Shown: one piece after another, positions 52,688-61,653 of the stretch
Layout: every line of letters begins with the position of its first letter
Position numbering within the stretch: position 1 is the stretch's first letter
Assembly (NCBI RefSeq): GCF_003182475.1
Contig: NZ_QGTS01000005.1
Span: 133,401-197,400 of the forward strand
Source of the DNA: Mangrovibacter plantisponsor
GTDB lineage: Bacteria > Pseudomonadota > Gammaproteobacteria > Enterobacterales > Enterobacteriaceae
DNA: 64,000 nt
Direction: 5' to 3'
Translations under genes and position numbers: made by a program
The notes under the pieces: model-generated
Database searches by the model: none
What the model was told of the DNA's origin: nothing
The model's input: the letters and a program-made list of their open reading frames with translations, nothing else

Positions 52688-52980
52688 GTTTGCTCCAAAT
52701 TTGAGGCAGGTTAAATTTCCGTGCACATTCTATGCAACAGAAAAGAATAAAACGAGACATAGAGCACATTATTAGGCGCTTGTTTGGTGGTAAGGCGAAA
52801 TCGTGAGCTGTGATACAGAAATGTTATGTTAGGTAAAGATGATAAAAGTTGCGTATAGCAATCAAAAAATTTACATTGTGTTAACCTGCTCTCACGGTAC
52901 TATTGGGTAACAGTACACATATAACCTTCCTTTTTTCTATCGTTCCCGGCTATCACAACAATCATGATTATCACTCCAAA
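52688..52980. other. Intergenic region upstream of nupC and mntH
   Basis: Divergent promoter region, AT-rich. nupC in E. coli is controlled by CRP and CytR; TGTGATACAG near 52809 may be a CRP half-site but the second half is poor. The right end, with metal-regulator sites, is listed separately. Confidence 0.4.
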
Positions 52981-52981
52981 T

Positions 52982-53000
52982 GAACTTGATAATCATTATC
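52982..53000 (+). promoter_or_regulatory. Fur box upstream of mntH
   Basis: GAACTTGATAATCATTATC matches 15 or more of the 19 bases of the Fur consensus GATAATGATAATCATTATC. A second, weaker ATCATGATTATC lies at about 52961-52972. Iron control of mntH by Fur is known in Enterobacteriaceae. Confidence 0.8.
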
Positions 53001-53014
53001 GTTTTGCTAGCATG

Positions 53015-53036
53015 AAACATAGCAAAGGCTATATTT
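53015..53036 (+). promoter_or_regulatory. MntR box upstream of mntH
   Basis: AAACATAGC-AAAG-GCTATATTT, an imperfect palindrome with one change from the MntR site I recall for E. coli mntH (AAACATAGC...GCTATGTTT), 12 bases before the start codon. Confidence 0.9.
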
Positions 53037-53047
53037 AGAGGCGGATT

Positions 53048-54283
53048 ATGACCAACAGCAGCGTACAAACAAAAGGACGGAGTGTGAGAAAGCTCAGGCT
53101 CGCCTTGCTGGGGCCTGCCTTTATAGCCGCGATTGGCTATATTGACCCGGGTAACTTTGCCACCAATATTCAGGCGGGGGCCAGTTTTGGCTACCAGTTA
53201 CTGTGGGTTGTTGTCTGGGCAAACCTGATGGCGATGCTGATTCAGATTCTTTCGGCCAAACTGGGTATCGCGACAGGCAAAAACCTGGCGGAGCATATTC
53301 GTGATCATTATCCGCGCCCACTGGTTTGGTTTTGGTGGGTTCAGGCGGAAATCATCGCGATGGCCACTGACCTGGCTGAGTTTATTGGTGCCGCCATTGG
53401 CTTTAAATTGATCTTTGGGGTGTCTTTACTACAGGGGGCGGTGCTGACAGGCATTGCGACCTGGCTCATCCTGATGTTACAGCGGCGTGGTCAGAAGCCA
53501 CTTGAACGTGTTATTGGCGGGTTACTGTTATTCGTTGCTGCTGCATATATAGTGGAACTTATCTTCTCTCAGCCACGCATGGCTGACCTTGCAAAAGGCA
53601 TGATTATCCCGGCGCTGCCAACCGGTGAGGCAGTATTCCTCGCCGCTGGTGTGTTGGGTGCGACTATCATGCCGCATGTTATTTACCTGCATTCCTCACT
53701 GACTCAGTATCTGCATGATGGCAGTAAGCAAGAACGTTACCGTGCAACTAAATGGGATGTCGGTATTGCTATGGCAATTGCCGGGTTTGTTAACCTGGCA
53801 ATGATGGCAACGGCGGCGGCGGCCTTCCATTTCAATGGGCATGCAGGTGTGGCCGATCTTGAACAGGCATATCTGACACTGCAGCCGTTACTCAGCCATG
53901 GAGCGGCCACGGTATTTGGCTTAAGCCTGATTGCCGCCGGGTTATCTTCTACGGTGGTGGGAACACTGGCCGGGCAGGTGGTTATGCAGGGGTTTATCCG
54001 CTTCAGCATTCCATTATGGGTGCGGCGTGCAGTCACTATGATCCCGTCATTTGTTGTCATCCTGCTGGGTCTTGAGCCCACCCGGATTTTGGTAATGAGC
54101 CAGGTGTTGCTGAGCTTCGGTATTGCGCTGGCGCTGATTCCGTTGTTGGTATTTACCAGTGATTCGCGGCTGATGGGCGAACTGGTTAACAGCCGTAACA
54201 CCAAACTGCTGGGCTGGGGGATTGTGCTGGTGGTGGTGGCATTGAATATCTGGTTGTTACTGGGCGCATTCCCGGGAATGTAA
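53048..54283 (+). CDS. mntH: Manganese/iron proton symporter MntH (NRAMP)
   Basis: 411 residues, about eleven membrane helices. Imports manganese and other divalent metals with protons. The metal site is in [11 protein letters not shown] (helix 1) and M-P-H-V-I-Y-L-H-S (helix 6). Fur and MntR boxes precede it, so repression by iron and manganese is likely. Confidence 0.97.
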   Translation: MTNSSVQTKGRSVRKLRLALLGPAFIAAIGYIDPGNFATNIQAGASFGYQLLWVVVWANLMAMLIQILSAKLGIATGKNLAEHIRDHYPRPLVWFWWVQAEIIAMATDLAEFIGAAIGFKLIFGVSLLQGAVLTGIATWLILMLQRRGQKPLERVIGGLLLFVAAAYIVELIFSQPRMADLAKGMIIPALPTGEAVFLAAGVLGATIMPHVIYLHSSLTQYLHDGSKQERYRATKWDVGIAMAIAGFVNLAMMATAAAAFHFNGHAGVADLEQAYLTLQPLLSHGAATVFGLSLIAAGLSSTVVGTLAGQVVMQGFIRFSIPLWVRRAVTMIPSFVVILLGLEPTRILVMSQVLLSFGIALALIPLLVFTSDSRLMGELVNSRNTKLLGWGIVLVVVALNIWLLLGAFPGM

Positions 54284-54292
54284 ATCGGCTAA

Positions 54293-54326
54293 ATAAAAAA
54301 GCACCCACCAAAGTTTTGCCGGGTGC
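54293..54326 (-). terminator. ypeC terminator
   Basis: On the minus strand GCACCC / GGGTGC with a 14-base loop followed by TTTTTTATTT. It lies between convergent mntH and ypeC and its T run serves ypeC. Confidence 0.7.
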
Positions 54327-54348
54327 GTGTCTGGTTGTTTAGCGAAGA

Positions 54349-54666
54349 TCAGTGGCGATGGTGTGGCGGGCCGCGCCGGTCATCGCCGTCATGCCAGCCG
54401 TCCCGGTAGCCTTCTTTATAAGCCCGGCCTTTATCCCAACCACGGTGGCGCCCGTTATCATGGTGACGCCAGCGACCATCATGCCATTCATAATTACGGC
54501 GCCAGTAATCACGGTCACGCCAGTGGCCGCCATCCCAGTAGTTGCCATAGCTATCGCGGTCGCCAATTTGTAATTTAATCGCCGGCAAAAGCGTAATTTC
54601 GGCGGCGCTTGCTGCCAGCGGCACTGCCGTCATAATTGCGGCAGCAAGTATCAGTGACCTTAACAT
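54349..54666 (-). CDS. ypeC: YpeC, DUF2502 exported protein
   Basis: 105 residues with a signal peptide (cleaved near A-A-S-A-A, residue 22) and a highly charged mature part rich in H, R, D, W and G. The stretch [19 protein letters not shown] is the DUF2502 signature. Function unknown; a periplasmic metal- or polyanion-binding role can be imagined from its histidines but is not shown. AAGGAG precedes the ATG. Confidence 0.9.
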   Translation of the reverse strand: MLRSLILAAAIMTAVPLAASAAEITLLPAIKLQIGDRDSYGNYWDGGHWRDRDYWRRNYEWHDGRWRHHDNGRHRGWDKGRAYKEGYRDGWHDGDDRRGPPHHRH

Positions 54667-54761
54667 GGTTTACTCCTTCACTATCGTGACCTTCCGGTCT
54701 GATAGCTGCATCATGACGGAGATTTCGCCATGAAGGGATCAGAGAAAACCTAATTTTTTGT

Positions 54762-55766
54762 TTATTTCAGACCATTTCCACCAAGAATAGTCTCAATATC
54801 AGCTTTTTCTTCCTCAGAAAAAGTCAGGTTATTCACGATACCCGCCGCATCATCAAGCTGACTGGTCTTACTGGCACCAATCAGCACCGAGGTCACATTT
54901 TCATTTCTGAGCACCCATGCCAGCGCCATTTGCGCCAGTTTTTGCCCCCGACGAGCAGCCAGGTCATTCAACTGACCAATAATGGCGAGTTTTTCAGGGG
55001 TAAGGTTGTCCGGAGTCAGAAAACGACTGGTGCTGGCAGCACGAGAATCTGCAGGAATGCCATTCAGGTAACGATCAGTCAGTAACCCTCCAGCCAGAGG
55101 CGAAAAGGCAATACACCCGACACCTTCTTCCCCCAGTACATCCAGCAGGCCCTGTTCCGGCGTACGTTCAAACATAGAATAACGTGGCTGATGAATAAGG
55201 CAGGGGGTTCCCATTTCACGCAACAGCTGGCTGGCTTTACGTGCCAGCTCTGCCGGGTAATTGGAAATACCCACGTACAGTGCTTTACCCTGGCGGACAA
55301 TACTGTCCAGAGCGCCCATCGTTTCTTCCAGTGGAGTATTTGGGTCAGGGCGGTGGTGGTAAAAAATATCCACATAATCCAGCCCCATCCGTTTCAGGCT
55401 CTGATTCAGGCTGGAGATAAGATACTTGCGTGACCCCCAGTCACCATAGGGGCCAGGCCACATGGTATAGCCCGCCTTGGTTGAAATAACCAGTTCATCG
55501 CGTAATGCTGCAAAATCACTGTGCAACAGAGCACCGAACTGGGTTTCAGCCGAACCCGGCGGTGGACCATAATTATTCGCTAAATCAAAATGGGTAATAC
55601 CCAGGTCAAAAGCACGGCGCAGTAAGCGGCGGCAATTCTCAGGCTGGCTGTTTTCTCCAAAGTTATGCCATAACCCCAGTGAAACCAGTGGTAATTGTAA
55701 GCCACTACGCCCACAGCGACGCCAGCGCATCGTTTCATAGCGGCCTGGATTCGGTTGGTAAACCAT
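54762..55766 (-). CDS. Aldo-keto reductase, YghZ/AKR14 group
   Basis: 334 residues. Segments R-Y-E-T-M-R-W-R-R-C-G-R-S-G-L-Q-L-P, S-L-G-L-W-H-N-F-G and F-D-L-A-N-N-Y-G-P-P-P-G-S-A-E place it with YghZ (GprA) and the Salmonella enzyme beside ipdC. The tetrad is D in F-D-L-A-N-N-Y, the Y there, K in S-T-K-A-G-Y, and H in F-Y-H-H-R. YghZ reduces L-glyceraldehyde 3-phosphate; the substrate here is unknown. ATG 55766 (M-V-Y-Q-P-N-P) has AAGGATGG upstream and fits the family; the frame extends to 55823. Divergent from ipdC. Confidence 0.88.
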   Translation of the reverse strand: MVYQPNPGRYETMRWRRCGRSGLQLPLVSLGLWHNFGENSQPENCRRLLRRAFDLGITHFDLANNYGPPPGSAETQFGALLHSDFAALRDELVISTKAGYTMWPGPYGDWGSRKYLISSLNQSLKRMGLDYVDIFYHHRPDPNTPLEETMGALDSIVRQGKALYVGISNYPAELARKASQLLREMGTPCLIHQPRYSMFERTPEQGLLDVLGEEGVGCIAFSPLAGGLLTDRYLNGIPADSRAASTSRFLTPDNLTPEKLAIIGQLNDLAARRGQKLAQMALAWVLRNENVTSVLIGASKTSQLDDAAGIVNNLTFSEEEKADIETILGGNGLK

Positions 55767-55823
55767 ATTGTTCCATCCTTTGTGTATACGTTTACATTCA
55801 GAAACCAGCATAACTGAAGTCAT

Positions 55824-55841
55824 TGTAAAGCGCGCGTTCCA
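55824..55841. promoter_or_regulatory. Possible TyrR box upstream of ipdC
   Basis: TGTAAA-GCGCGC-GTTCCA: the left half is a perfect TyrR half-site and the essential C near the other end is kept, compared with TGTAAA-N6-TTTACA. ipdC of Enterobacter is known to be under TyrR control. The site is 82 bases before the ipdC start. Confidence 0.4.
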
Positions 55842-55922
55842 TGACTTTTTCCGGTTTTATCCTGGACATCGATCACACATCCACAATACTTACTAAAGGT
55901 AAATGTTATAAGGATCATTACT

Positions 55923-57581
55923 ATGCAGGGCTCTTACACTGTGGCGGATTACCTCGTTGACAGGCTCAGCGAGTGTGGTATCGCGCATATTTTTGGGGTG
56001 CCGGGCGATTATAATTTACAGTTACTTGACCATATTGTGACGCACCCACATTTAAACTGGGTAGGGTGTGCAAATGAATTAAACGCGGCTTATGCCGCAG
56101 ATGGTTATGCCCGGGCGCGTGGTGCCGCCGCTCTGGTCACAACTTTTGGTGTTGGTGAGTTGAGCGCGCTGAATGGGGTTGCCGGAAGCTGTGCTGAATA
56201 CTTGCCAGTGATACATATCGTGGGGGCGCCTTGCCTGAAAACGCAACGGGCCGGGGATCTGGTGCACCACACTTTAGGGGATGGTGAGTTTCAGCGCTTT
56301 CAGCGTATGTCGGCGGAAATTACCTGTAGCCAGGCGTTACTGACTCCCGAAAATGCCTGTCGGGAAATAGATCGGGTATTGCATGACATGCTCACTCAAC
56401 GTAAACCCGGTTATTTGCAGTTACCTGCCGATGTTGCAAAAATTTCTGTACAACCTCCTGTAAACGTTATCACTCCAACACTGCCACCTGTACATCCTGA
56501 CCAGCTTGACGCATTGCGAAATGCACTGCGCGATAAAATTCGTGGCAGTCACCGGGTTGCTTTGCTGGCCGACTTTTTGGCTCAACGCTTCGGCGCGCAA
56601 CCGGTTTTGCAGGCGTGGATGGATGAGAATCCATTACCTCATGCCAGCCTGATGATGGGTAAAGGCCTGTTCGATGAAACCAACCCCGGCTTTGTTGGGC
56701 TGTATTGCGGTAAATCAAGCACTTTACGGGTGTTACATGCCATTGAAGAGGCAGACCTGGTGTTTTGTGTTGGGGTGAAGTTTATTGACACCATTACTTG
56801 TGGATTCAGCCAGAACCTTTCACAGGAACAGACCGTGGATGTTCAGCCCGATGCCGTGCGGATTGGCGAACAGTGGTTCCATGGTATTCCCATGAGCACT
56901 ACTCTGACCCTGCTGCAACAACTTTGCCGCACGGACTTGCCAAGACAACCTGTTATTCCGGCGCCTGAGCCTCGGGTTCCGCGCCAGTTAGGGCTGCTCG
57001 ACCAGGATGCATTATGGCGGGTGGTGCAGGATGCACTGAAGCCAGGGGATATTATTATTGCCGATCAGGGTACGGCATCATTTGGCGCGGCGTCGTTAGT
57101 GCTGCCACATGGCGCCAAAATGGTGGTTCAGCCGTTATGGGGCTCAATTGGGTTTGCCTTACCTGCGGCATATGGTGTGCAAACCGCGTTGCCAGGGAGA
57201 CGGGTGATAGTCATTATTGGTGATGGCGCGGCGCAACTCACAATTCAGGAGTTGGGTTCCATGCTACGCGATGGCCTGAAGCCCATTATCTTACTGCTCA
57301 ATAACCGTGGCTATACAGTTGAACGGGCCATTCACGGTGCTGAACAGTCTTATAATGACATTGCGCAATGGAACTGGACGCACCTGCCCCAGGCAATGAG
57401 CGAATCCTGCCAGGCGCAGAGTTGGCGGGTGAGTGAAGCTGTGCAGTTGCAAAGCGTACTGGAAACCGCATCCTGTGCCAGCCGGTTATCTTTTATTGAA
57501 GTGATGTTGCCGCAAAATGATATACCGGCATTACTCAGTGCCGTTACCACTTCCCTCGAACAACGCAATAATCAGGGTTAA
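55923..57581 (+). CDS. ipdC: Indolepyruvate decarboxylase IpdC
   Basis: 552 residues. A thiamin-diphosphate enzyme turning indole-3-pyruvate into indole-3-acetaldehyde, the key step of auxin (IAA) synthesis; related enzymes also use phenylpyruvate. Catalytic Glu in C-A-N-E-L-N-A-A-Y-A-A-D-G-Y-A-R (about residue 52), the twin histidines in V-H-H-T-L-G-D-G-E-F, and the cofactor motif I-G-D-G-A-A-Q-L-T...L-L-N-N are all present. ATG 55923 has AAGGAT upstream. It stops 4 bases before the convergent yfeO stop. Phenylpyruvate decarboxylase activity is the main alternative. Confidence 0.9.
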   Translation: MQGSYTVADYLVDRLSECGIAHIFGVPGDYNLQLLDHIVTHPHLNWVGCANELNAAYAADGYARARGAAALVTTFGVGELSALNGVAGSCAEYLPVIHIVGAPCLKTQRAGDLVHHTLGDGEFQRFQRMSAEITCSQALLTPENACREIDRVLHDMLTQRKPGYLQLPADVAKISVQPPVNVITPTLPPVHPDQLDALRNALRDKIRGSHRVALLADFLAQRFGAQPVLQAWMDENPLPHASLMMGKGLFDETNPGFVGLYCGKSSTLRVLHAIEEADLVFCVGVKFIDTITCGFSQNLSQEQTVDVQPDAVRIGEQWFHGIPMSTTLTLLQQLCRTDLPRQPVIPAPEPRVPRQLGLLDQDALWRVVQDALKPGDIIIADQGTASFGAASLVLPHGAKMVVQPLWGSIGFALPAAYGVQTALPGRRVIVIIGDGAAQLTIQELGSMLRDGLKPIILLLNNRGYTVERAIHGAEQSYNDIAQWNWTHLPQAMSESCQAQSWRVSEAVQLQSVLETASCASRLSFIEVMLPQNDIPALLSAVTTSLEQRNNQG

Positions 57582-57585
57582 TTAT

Positions 57586-58821
57586 TTATTCGCGTTTACG
57601 GCGGTCTGCTGTCATTAACGGTCTCCCGGCCAGCATCAACCAGGCCGGGAGTGTAACCACACACAGTAGTGGTAACAGGCGCAAATCAGGCACCACTGCG
57701 GCGGCAATGAACAGGCTCAGCCAGCCATCACGGGTAACAACCAGCATAATTCCCAGAACAGAGCAGGATAAGGTTACCGCGAGAGGCACGGCCGGGACAT
57801 GCTGGTGGAGCATTAGCCCCAAAGCAATGCCGACAAAAATGGCCGGGAAAATACGCCCACCACGAAAACCACAGGCAGCGGCAACAACCAGTGCCAGAAG
57901 TTTTACGATAACAAAGAGCAGGTAGTCTGATACGGTAAACTTCCCGGCAAAAAGCGCAGTTACTTCACGCAGCCCACTGAATAGCGTAATGTCGCCACCA
58001 ATTACCCCCAGCAAACCTAATACAAACCCCCCGGCGGTCAGCATCAGAATTGGGTTATTTACCTGGCGCATCAGGTAGTGCAATTTAGGAAACCCCCACA
58101 CCGCCATCATGCCTAAAGCAATCGCAATGATGGCCACTACACTGCCGCTTATCAGGTCAATAAAATGCAGCCCTGGGTAAGGGGCCAGGGGAATGATAAA
58201 CAGTGGGCCTGACATCAGTTGAGTGCAGATGGCACCGGTGGCTGCTGCTAACAAAGGTGCAAACAGGCGGTCCCATAGTGGCGCTTCATTACCGGCATTG
58301 AGTGTCTGAGCAAAGATCAGTGCTGCGGCAACAGGCGCACCAAACAGCGCGCCAACTGTTCCGGCTGCCGCCAGAATCGTCCAGTCGAATGCACTGACTT
58401 TTGGCAGCACGCGTGCGCCCAGAGCAACCGTTAGCGCAATATTAACAGACATAATAGGGTGCTCAGGCCCAAGGCTGACACCACCAGCCAGGCCCAGCAG
58501 CATTGCCAGCAGTAAGCCTGGCAAGGCAGCGATAGTGATGGGTGGGCTTATCAACGGCTCCAGTGCAGGATCCGGCCCGCCTTCACCAGGCATATAGCGA
58601 ATGATGAGCCCCACAGCCAGGCCAGTAAGTGTTAATACACTCAGCATCCAAAACGGCGCATCCCCGGATGTACCCATACTTTGTGGTAGCACAATCCACA
58701 GGAATTTTTCCATCACCCAGGAGACATTCAAAACCAGGTGCAATACCAGACTGGTGGCAATACCAATCAGGATGGCGGGGCAGGAAAGAACCAGGAGCGT
58801 TCGGGCTCGCGGATGCAGCAT
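57586..58821 (-). CDS. yfeO: Putative chloride-channel-family ion channel YfeO
   Basis: 411 residues with about ten to twelve membrane helices, ClC voltage-gated chloride channel family (YfeO). The motifs [12 protein letters not shown] and [14 protein letters not shown] correspond to ClC selectivity regions. Ion specificity has not been shown. ATG 58821 gives M-L-H-P-R-A-R as in E. coli; the frame extends to 58878. Confidence 0.92.
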   Translation of the reverse strand: MLHPRARTLLVLSCPAILIGIATSLVLHLVLNVSWVMEKFLWIVLPQSMGTSGDAPFWMLSVLTLTGLAVGLIIRYMPGEGGPDPALEPLISPPITIAALPGLLLAMLLGLAGGVSLGPEHPIMSVNIALTVALGARVLPKVSAFDWTILAAAGTVGALFGAPVAAALIFAQTLNAGNEAPLWDRLFAPLLAAATGAICTQLMSGPLFIIPLAPYPGLHFIDLISGSVVAIIAIALGMMAVWGFPKLHYLMRQVNNPILMLTAGGFVLGLLGVIGGDITLFSGLREVTALFAGKFTVSDYLLFVIVKLLALVVAAACGFRGGRIFPAIFVGIALGLMLHQHVPAVPLAVTLSCSVLGIMLVVTRDGWLSLFIAAAVVPDLRLLPLLCVVTLPAWLMLAGRPLMTADRRKRE

Positions 58822-59100
58822 AAGTAAAATCCTTACATAAAAAGTCTGGCAGACTGCCCCAGGCTGATTGCTAAGCACACTGAGTCAATAAACTGAAACG
58901 GTAAACTGATTCTCAGATACTGCAAAGGAAATTTCTTAAATTTTAATTAAATCAAACTCGTGAATGGCTGGACAGGTAGCTGTACCAGTAGTGGCGCAGG
59001 TGCCAGTCTCCCGGGTATCTGTAAAACCATAAAGTAGTTAACTTTAGCACTAACCAGGGGACTGGGGACAGGAGCAGCAAAAATATCGTTTTTTCACAGG
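58822..59100. other. Intergenic region upstream of yfeO
   Basis: Likely carries the yfeO promoter on the minus strand. I see no gene, tRNA or clear regulatory site in it. Confidence 0.5.
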
Positions 59101-59205
59101 CAAAAAAATCCCCCAAAATAAAGGGGGATAAAATTACTCATTTCAGGCAGTGAAAGTCAGGGTTTGACCATATAAAAACCAAAATCTTGTACTCATTTGC
59201 CTCAT
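59101..59205 (-). ncRNA. Candidate small RNA or short-leader transcript between yfeO and the 99-residue gene
   Basis: On the minus strand TTGTGT (59234-59239), 18 bases and TATATT (59210-59215) are followed about 110 bases later by an excellent terminator, TCCCCC / GGGGGA with a loop of eight bases and seven T (59101-59128). No minus-strand gene lies between, so the unit would produce an RNA of about 105 nt. A frame of 20 codons (59205 down to 59143) starting at the predicted RNA 5' end could be a tiny leaderless peptide. No known sRNA family was recognised. The -35 box is weak, so this is a prediction. Confidence 0.4.
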
Positions 59206-59402
59206 CGAAAATATACAAAAAATAGATTCAGCCACACAAGGTAATATTATTAATAGTTGGTTTTATTAAATGTAATATCTCTATTTCTTTTTGAATTTCA
59301 ATGAAATTATCAAATTTGGTTATTTATGATGTTTGACGAATTTAATTTTAACAGGCAAATATGTCATTTACAGGATAATTAGAAAACTACCGGGAGGGAC
59401 GG

Positions 59403-59702
59403 GTGAATAAAGCTGGCTTTATTCTGCTGGGGGTAATTATTTTAGGCTGGCGAGTAAATGCCAGTATTGAACAAGCGCGTATTGATACGTTACTGGAAAC
59501 AGAAGACAGCCTGGTTATGGTGTGTTCGGCTTTGGGGGAAGGGGTGTGGCTTGCCGACTCATTGCCACAAAATGAAACCGTGGCTGTAAGAGAGGCAGCC
59601 GCCCGGCAGGCGAACATTATGACGCACATTGCCCTGGGTACCTGCCAGGGGCGGGCAGAAGATGAATTTTCACGTTGCCAGTCCAGTGGCTGTGGCTGGT
59701 AG
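59403..59702 (+). CDS. Unrecognised small exported or membrane-anchored protein with four cysteines
   Basis: 99 residues, start GTG 59403 behind a strong GGGAGG. A hydrophobic N-terminus (A-G-F-I-L-L-G-V-I-I-L-G-W, residues 4-16) and a likely cleavage after V-N-A suggest export. The mature part is acidic and holds four cysteines (about 41, 81, 91, 97), enough for two disulfides; the end C-Q-S-S-G-C-G-W is notable. I recognise no family. It lies alone between yfeO and glk, and the strand opposite has only a shadow frame. Confidence 0.6.
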   Translation: MNKAGFILLGVIILGWRVNASIEQARIDTLLETEDSLVMVCSALGEGVWLADSLPQNETVAVREAAARQANIMTHIALGTCQGRAEDEFSRCQSSGCGW

Positions 59703-59883
59703 CCCTGTGCTGACCGCTCGCTCCCGCTACACGAAATAGCGGTATCTGGCCGCAGGATGAATGAGATTATGTGATATGGCTCAATAATCACACCCCGGGT
59801 ATGCTATGTTGTTTGTTGATATCACTGACTTGATTTTACTCTGTTATCAGGAATTTTTCTGACTTAAGTGGAGCGAATGGCAA

Positions 59884-60849
59884 ATGACAAAATATGCTTT
59901 GGTGGGAGATGTTGGGGGCACCAATGCGCGGTTAGCTTTGTGTGATATCGCTACAGGTGAAATCTCGCAGGCAAAAACTTATTCGGGGCTGGATTACCCC
60001 GGTATTGAATCGGTCATTAAAGTGTACCTGAAGGAACATAATGTCAGTGTCACGGATGGCTGTATCGCCATCGCCTGCCCGATTAATGGTGACTGGGTGG
60101 CTATGACCAACCATTCATGGGCTTTTTCTATTGAAGAAGTTAAAACCAGTCTGGGGTTTGACCACCTTGAAATCATCAATGATTTCACTGCCGTGTCGAT
60201 GGCGATTCCGGTGCTTAAACCTGAACATCTGATTCAGTTTGGCGGCGATAAGCCAGTCGAGAACAAACCTATAGCGGTTTATGGTGCCGGCACCGGGTTA
60301 GGCGTGGCGCATTTGGTCCATGTGGACAAACGCTGGGTGAGTTTGCCGGGTGAAGGCGGGCATGTAGATTACGCCCCCAATAGTGAAGAAGAAGGCATTA
60401 TTCTTGAACACCTGCGCGAAGAACTGGGTCATGTATCTGCTGAGCGCGTGTTATCCGGGCCGGGTCTGGTTAACCTCTACCGGGCTATTGTGAAAGCAGA
60501 TGGCCGGTTGCCAGAAAACTTACAACCCAAAGATGTCACGGAAAAGGCGCTGGATGACAGTTGTACTGATTGCCGCCGCGCATTGTCACTATTTTGTGTG
60601 ATTATGGGCCGTTTCGGTGGCAACCTGGCGCTAAATCTGGGGACATTTGGTGGGGTGTACATCGCCGGAGGCATTGTGCCGCGTTTCCTCGATTTCTTTA
60701 AAGCTTCAGGCTTTCGTGGTGGTTTTGAAGACAAAGGGCGGTTTAAATCTTACGTTGAAGATATTCCGGTCTATTTGATTGTTCATGACCAGCCCGGCTT
60801 ATTAGGTGCCGGTGCCTATTTGCGCCAGACTCTGGGGCAAATCATCTGA
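59884..60849 (+). CDS. glk: Glucokinase
   Basis: 321 residues. Phosphorylates glucose that enters or is released inside the cell without the PTS. The phosphate-binding motif [12 protein letters not shown] is at residues 8-19; the catalytic aspartate is in [11 protein letters not shown], and glucose contacts in G-E-G-G-H-V-D-Y-A. As in E. coli it is near yfeO, mntH and nupC. Confidence 0.98.
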   Translation: MTKYALVGDVGGTNARLALCDIATGEISQAKTYSGLDYPGIESVIKVYLKEHNVSVTDGCIAIACPINGDWVAMTNHSWAFSIEEVKTSLGFDHLEIINDFTAVSMAIPVLKPEHLIQFGGDKPVENKPIAVYGAGTGLGVAHLVHVDKRWVSLPGEGGHVDYAPNSEEEGIILEHLREELGHVSAERVLSGPGLVNLYRAIVKADGRLPENLQPKDVTEKALDDSCTDCRRALSLFCVIMGRFGGNLALNLGTFGGVYIAGGIVPRFLDFFKASGFRGGFEDKGRFKSYVEDIPVYLIVHDQPGLLGAGAYLRQTLGQII

Positions 60850-60854
60850 TTTTA

Positions 60855-60900
60855 TGCAGGCTGGCAAGCGTGGTGTCTGCGCTTGTTGGCCTGCATCTTC
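60855..60900. terminator. Extended hairpin between glk and ypdB
   Basis: TGCAGGC / GCCTGCA outer stem (60855-60861 with 60889-60895) with an inner CAAGCG / CGCTTG stem, followed by TCTTCTTTT. The genes are convergent, so it can serve both. Confidence 0.75.
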
Positions 60901-60921
60901 TTTTGGGCACATTTCTGAACG

Positions 60922-61653
60922 CTACAGGCGCATTAACTGCCGGAACTCTTTAACTTTACTGCGGCTGACCGGGACTTCGAAGTCGAGGTCACGCAGGCGT
61001 AAAATATAGGTATTGTTAAACCAGGGCTCTATTTCGCGGATTTTGTTCAGGTTGACACAATAAGAGCGGTGGCAGCGGAAAAAATAGCTTTCTGGCAGGC
61101 GGCTGCAAAATTCTGTGATATTCATTGGCATCACGTAGGATTCACGCCGGGTGTAGACAAACGTCATTTTCTCGTGGGCTTCTGCATAATAAATATCGTT
61201 GATATCCGTAACGATAATGCGCTCGTCTTTAATCAAATTAATGGTGATATTCTCACGCACTGCTGTACTGGCTGGCGGGGATGTATTGCGCTGCTGCCCG
61301 GCTGCTTCCAGTTTTTGCAGCATCCCAATAATACGTGATTCCTGGTAGGGCTTGAGAATATAGTCGAAGGCCTCCAGCTCAAAAGCTTCGACGGCATGCT
61401 CTTTCCAGGCTGTGATAAAAATAATAAAAGGCTTGTTGGCAAATTTGCTGATGTTTTGTGCCAGCAACACGCCATCCAGTGAAGGTATGTTGATATCCAA
61501 AAAAATAGCGTCAACATCATGGTGTTGCAGGTATTTTAGTACATCGAGGCCATCTTCAAAGGTTGCGACAACCTCAACTTTACTGTGTTCTTTGATGAGC
61601 CAGCTCAGTTCCTGCTGTGCCAGTACTTCATCTTCAACAATGATAGCTTTCAT
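60922..61653 (-). CDS. ypdB: LytTR-type response regulator YpdB (PyrR)
   Basis: 243 residues: receiver domain (residues 1-115, phosphorylated aspartate in A-I-F-L-D-I-N-I-P-S-L-D-G) and a LytTR DNA-binding domain (about 140-243). In E. coli YpdB is driven by YpdA in response to extracellular pyruvate and activates the transporter gene yhjX. The start overlaps the ypdA stop by one base (TAATG). The ypdC gene that follows in E. coli is missing; glk comes next. Confidence 0.95.
   Translation of the reverse strand: MKAIIVEDEVLAQQELSWLIKEHSKVEVVATFEDGLDVLKYLQHHDVDAIFLDINIPSLDGVLLAQNISKFANKPFIIFITAWKEHAVEAFELEAFDYILKPYQESRIIGMLQKLEAAGQQRNTSPPASTAVRENITINLIKDERIIVTDINDIYYAEAHEKMTFVYTRRESYVMPMNITEFCSRLPESYFFRCHRSYCVNLNKIREIEPWFNNTYILRLRDLDFEVPVSRSKVKEFRQLMRL

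Noticed and set aside
52800-52900. CRP site for nupC
   Set aside because: Only half-sites (TGTGA, TCAC) at wrong spacing were found, so no site is called.
59387-59791. A 134-codon minus-strand frame opposite the small exported protein
   Set aside because: Serine/arginine-rich shadow composition and no ribosome-binding site; the plus-strand frame has a strong one.
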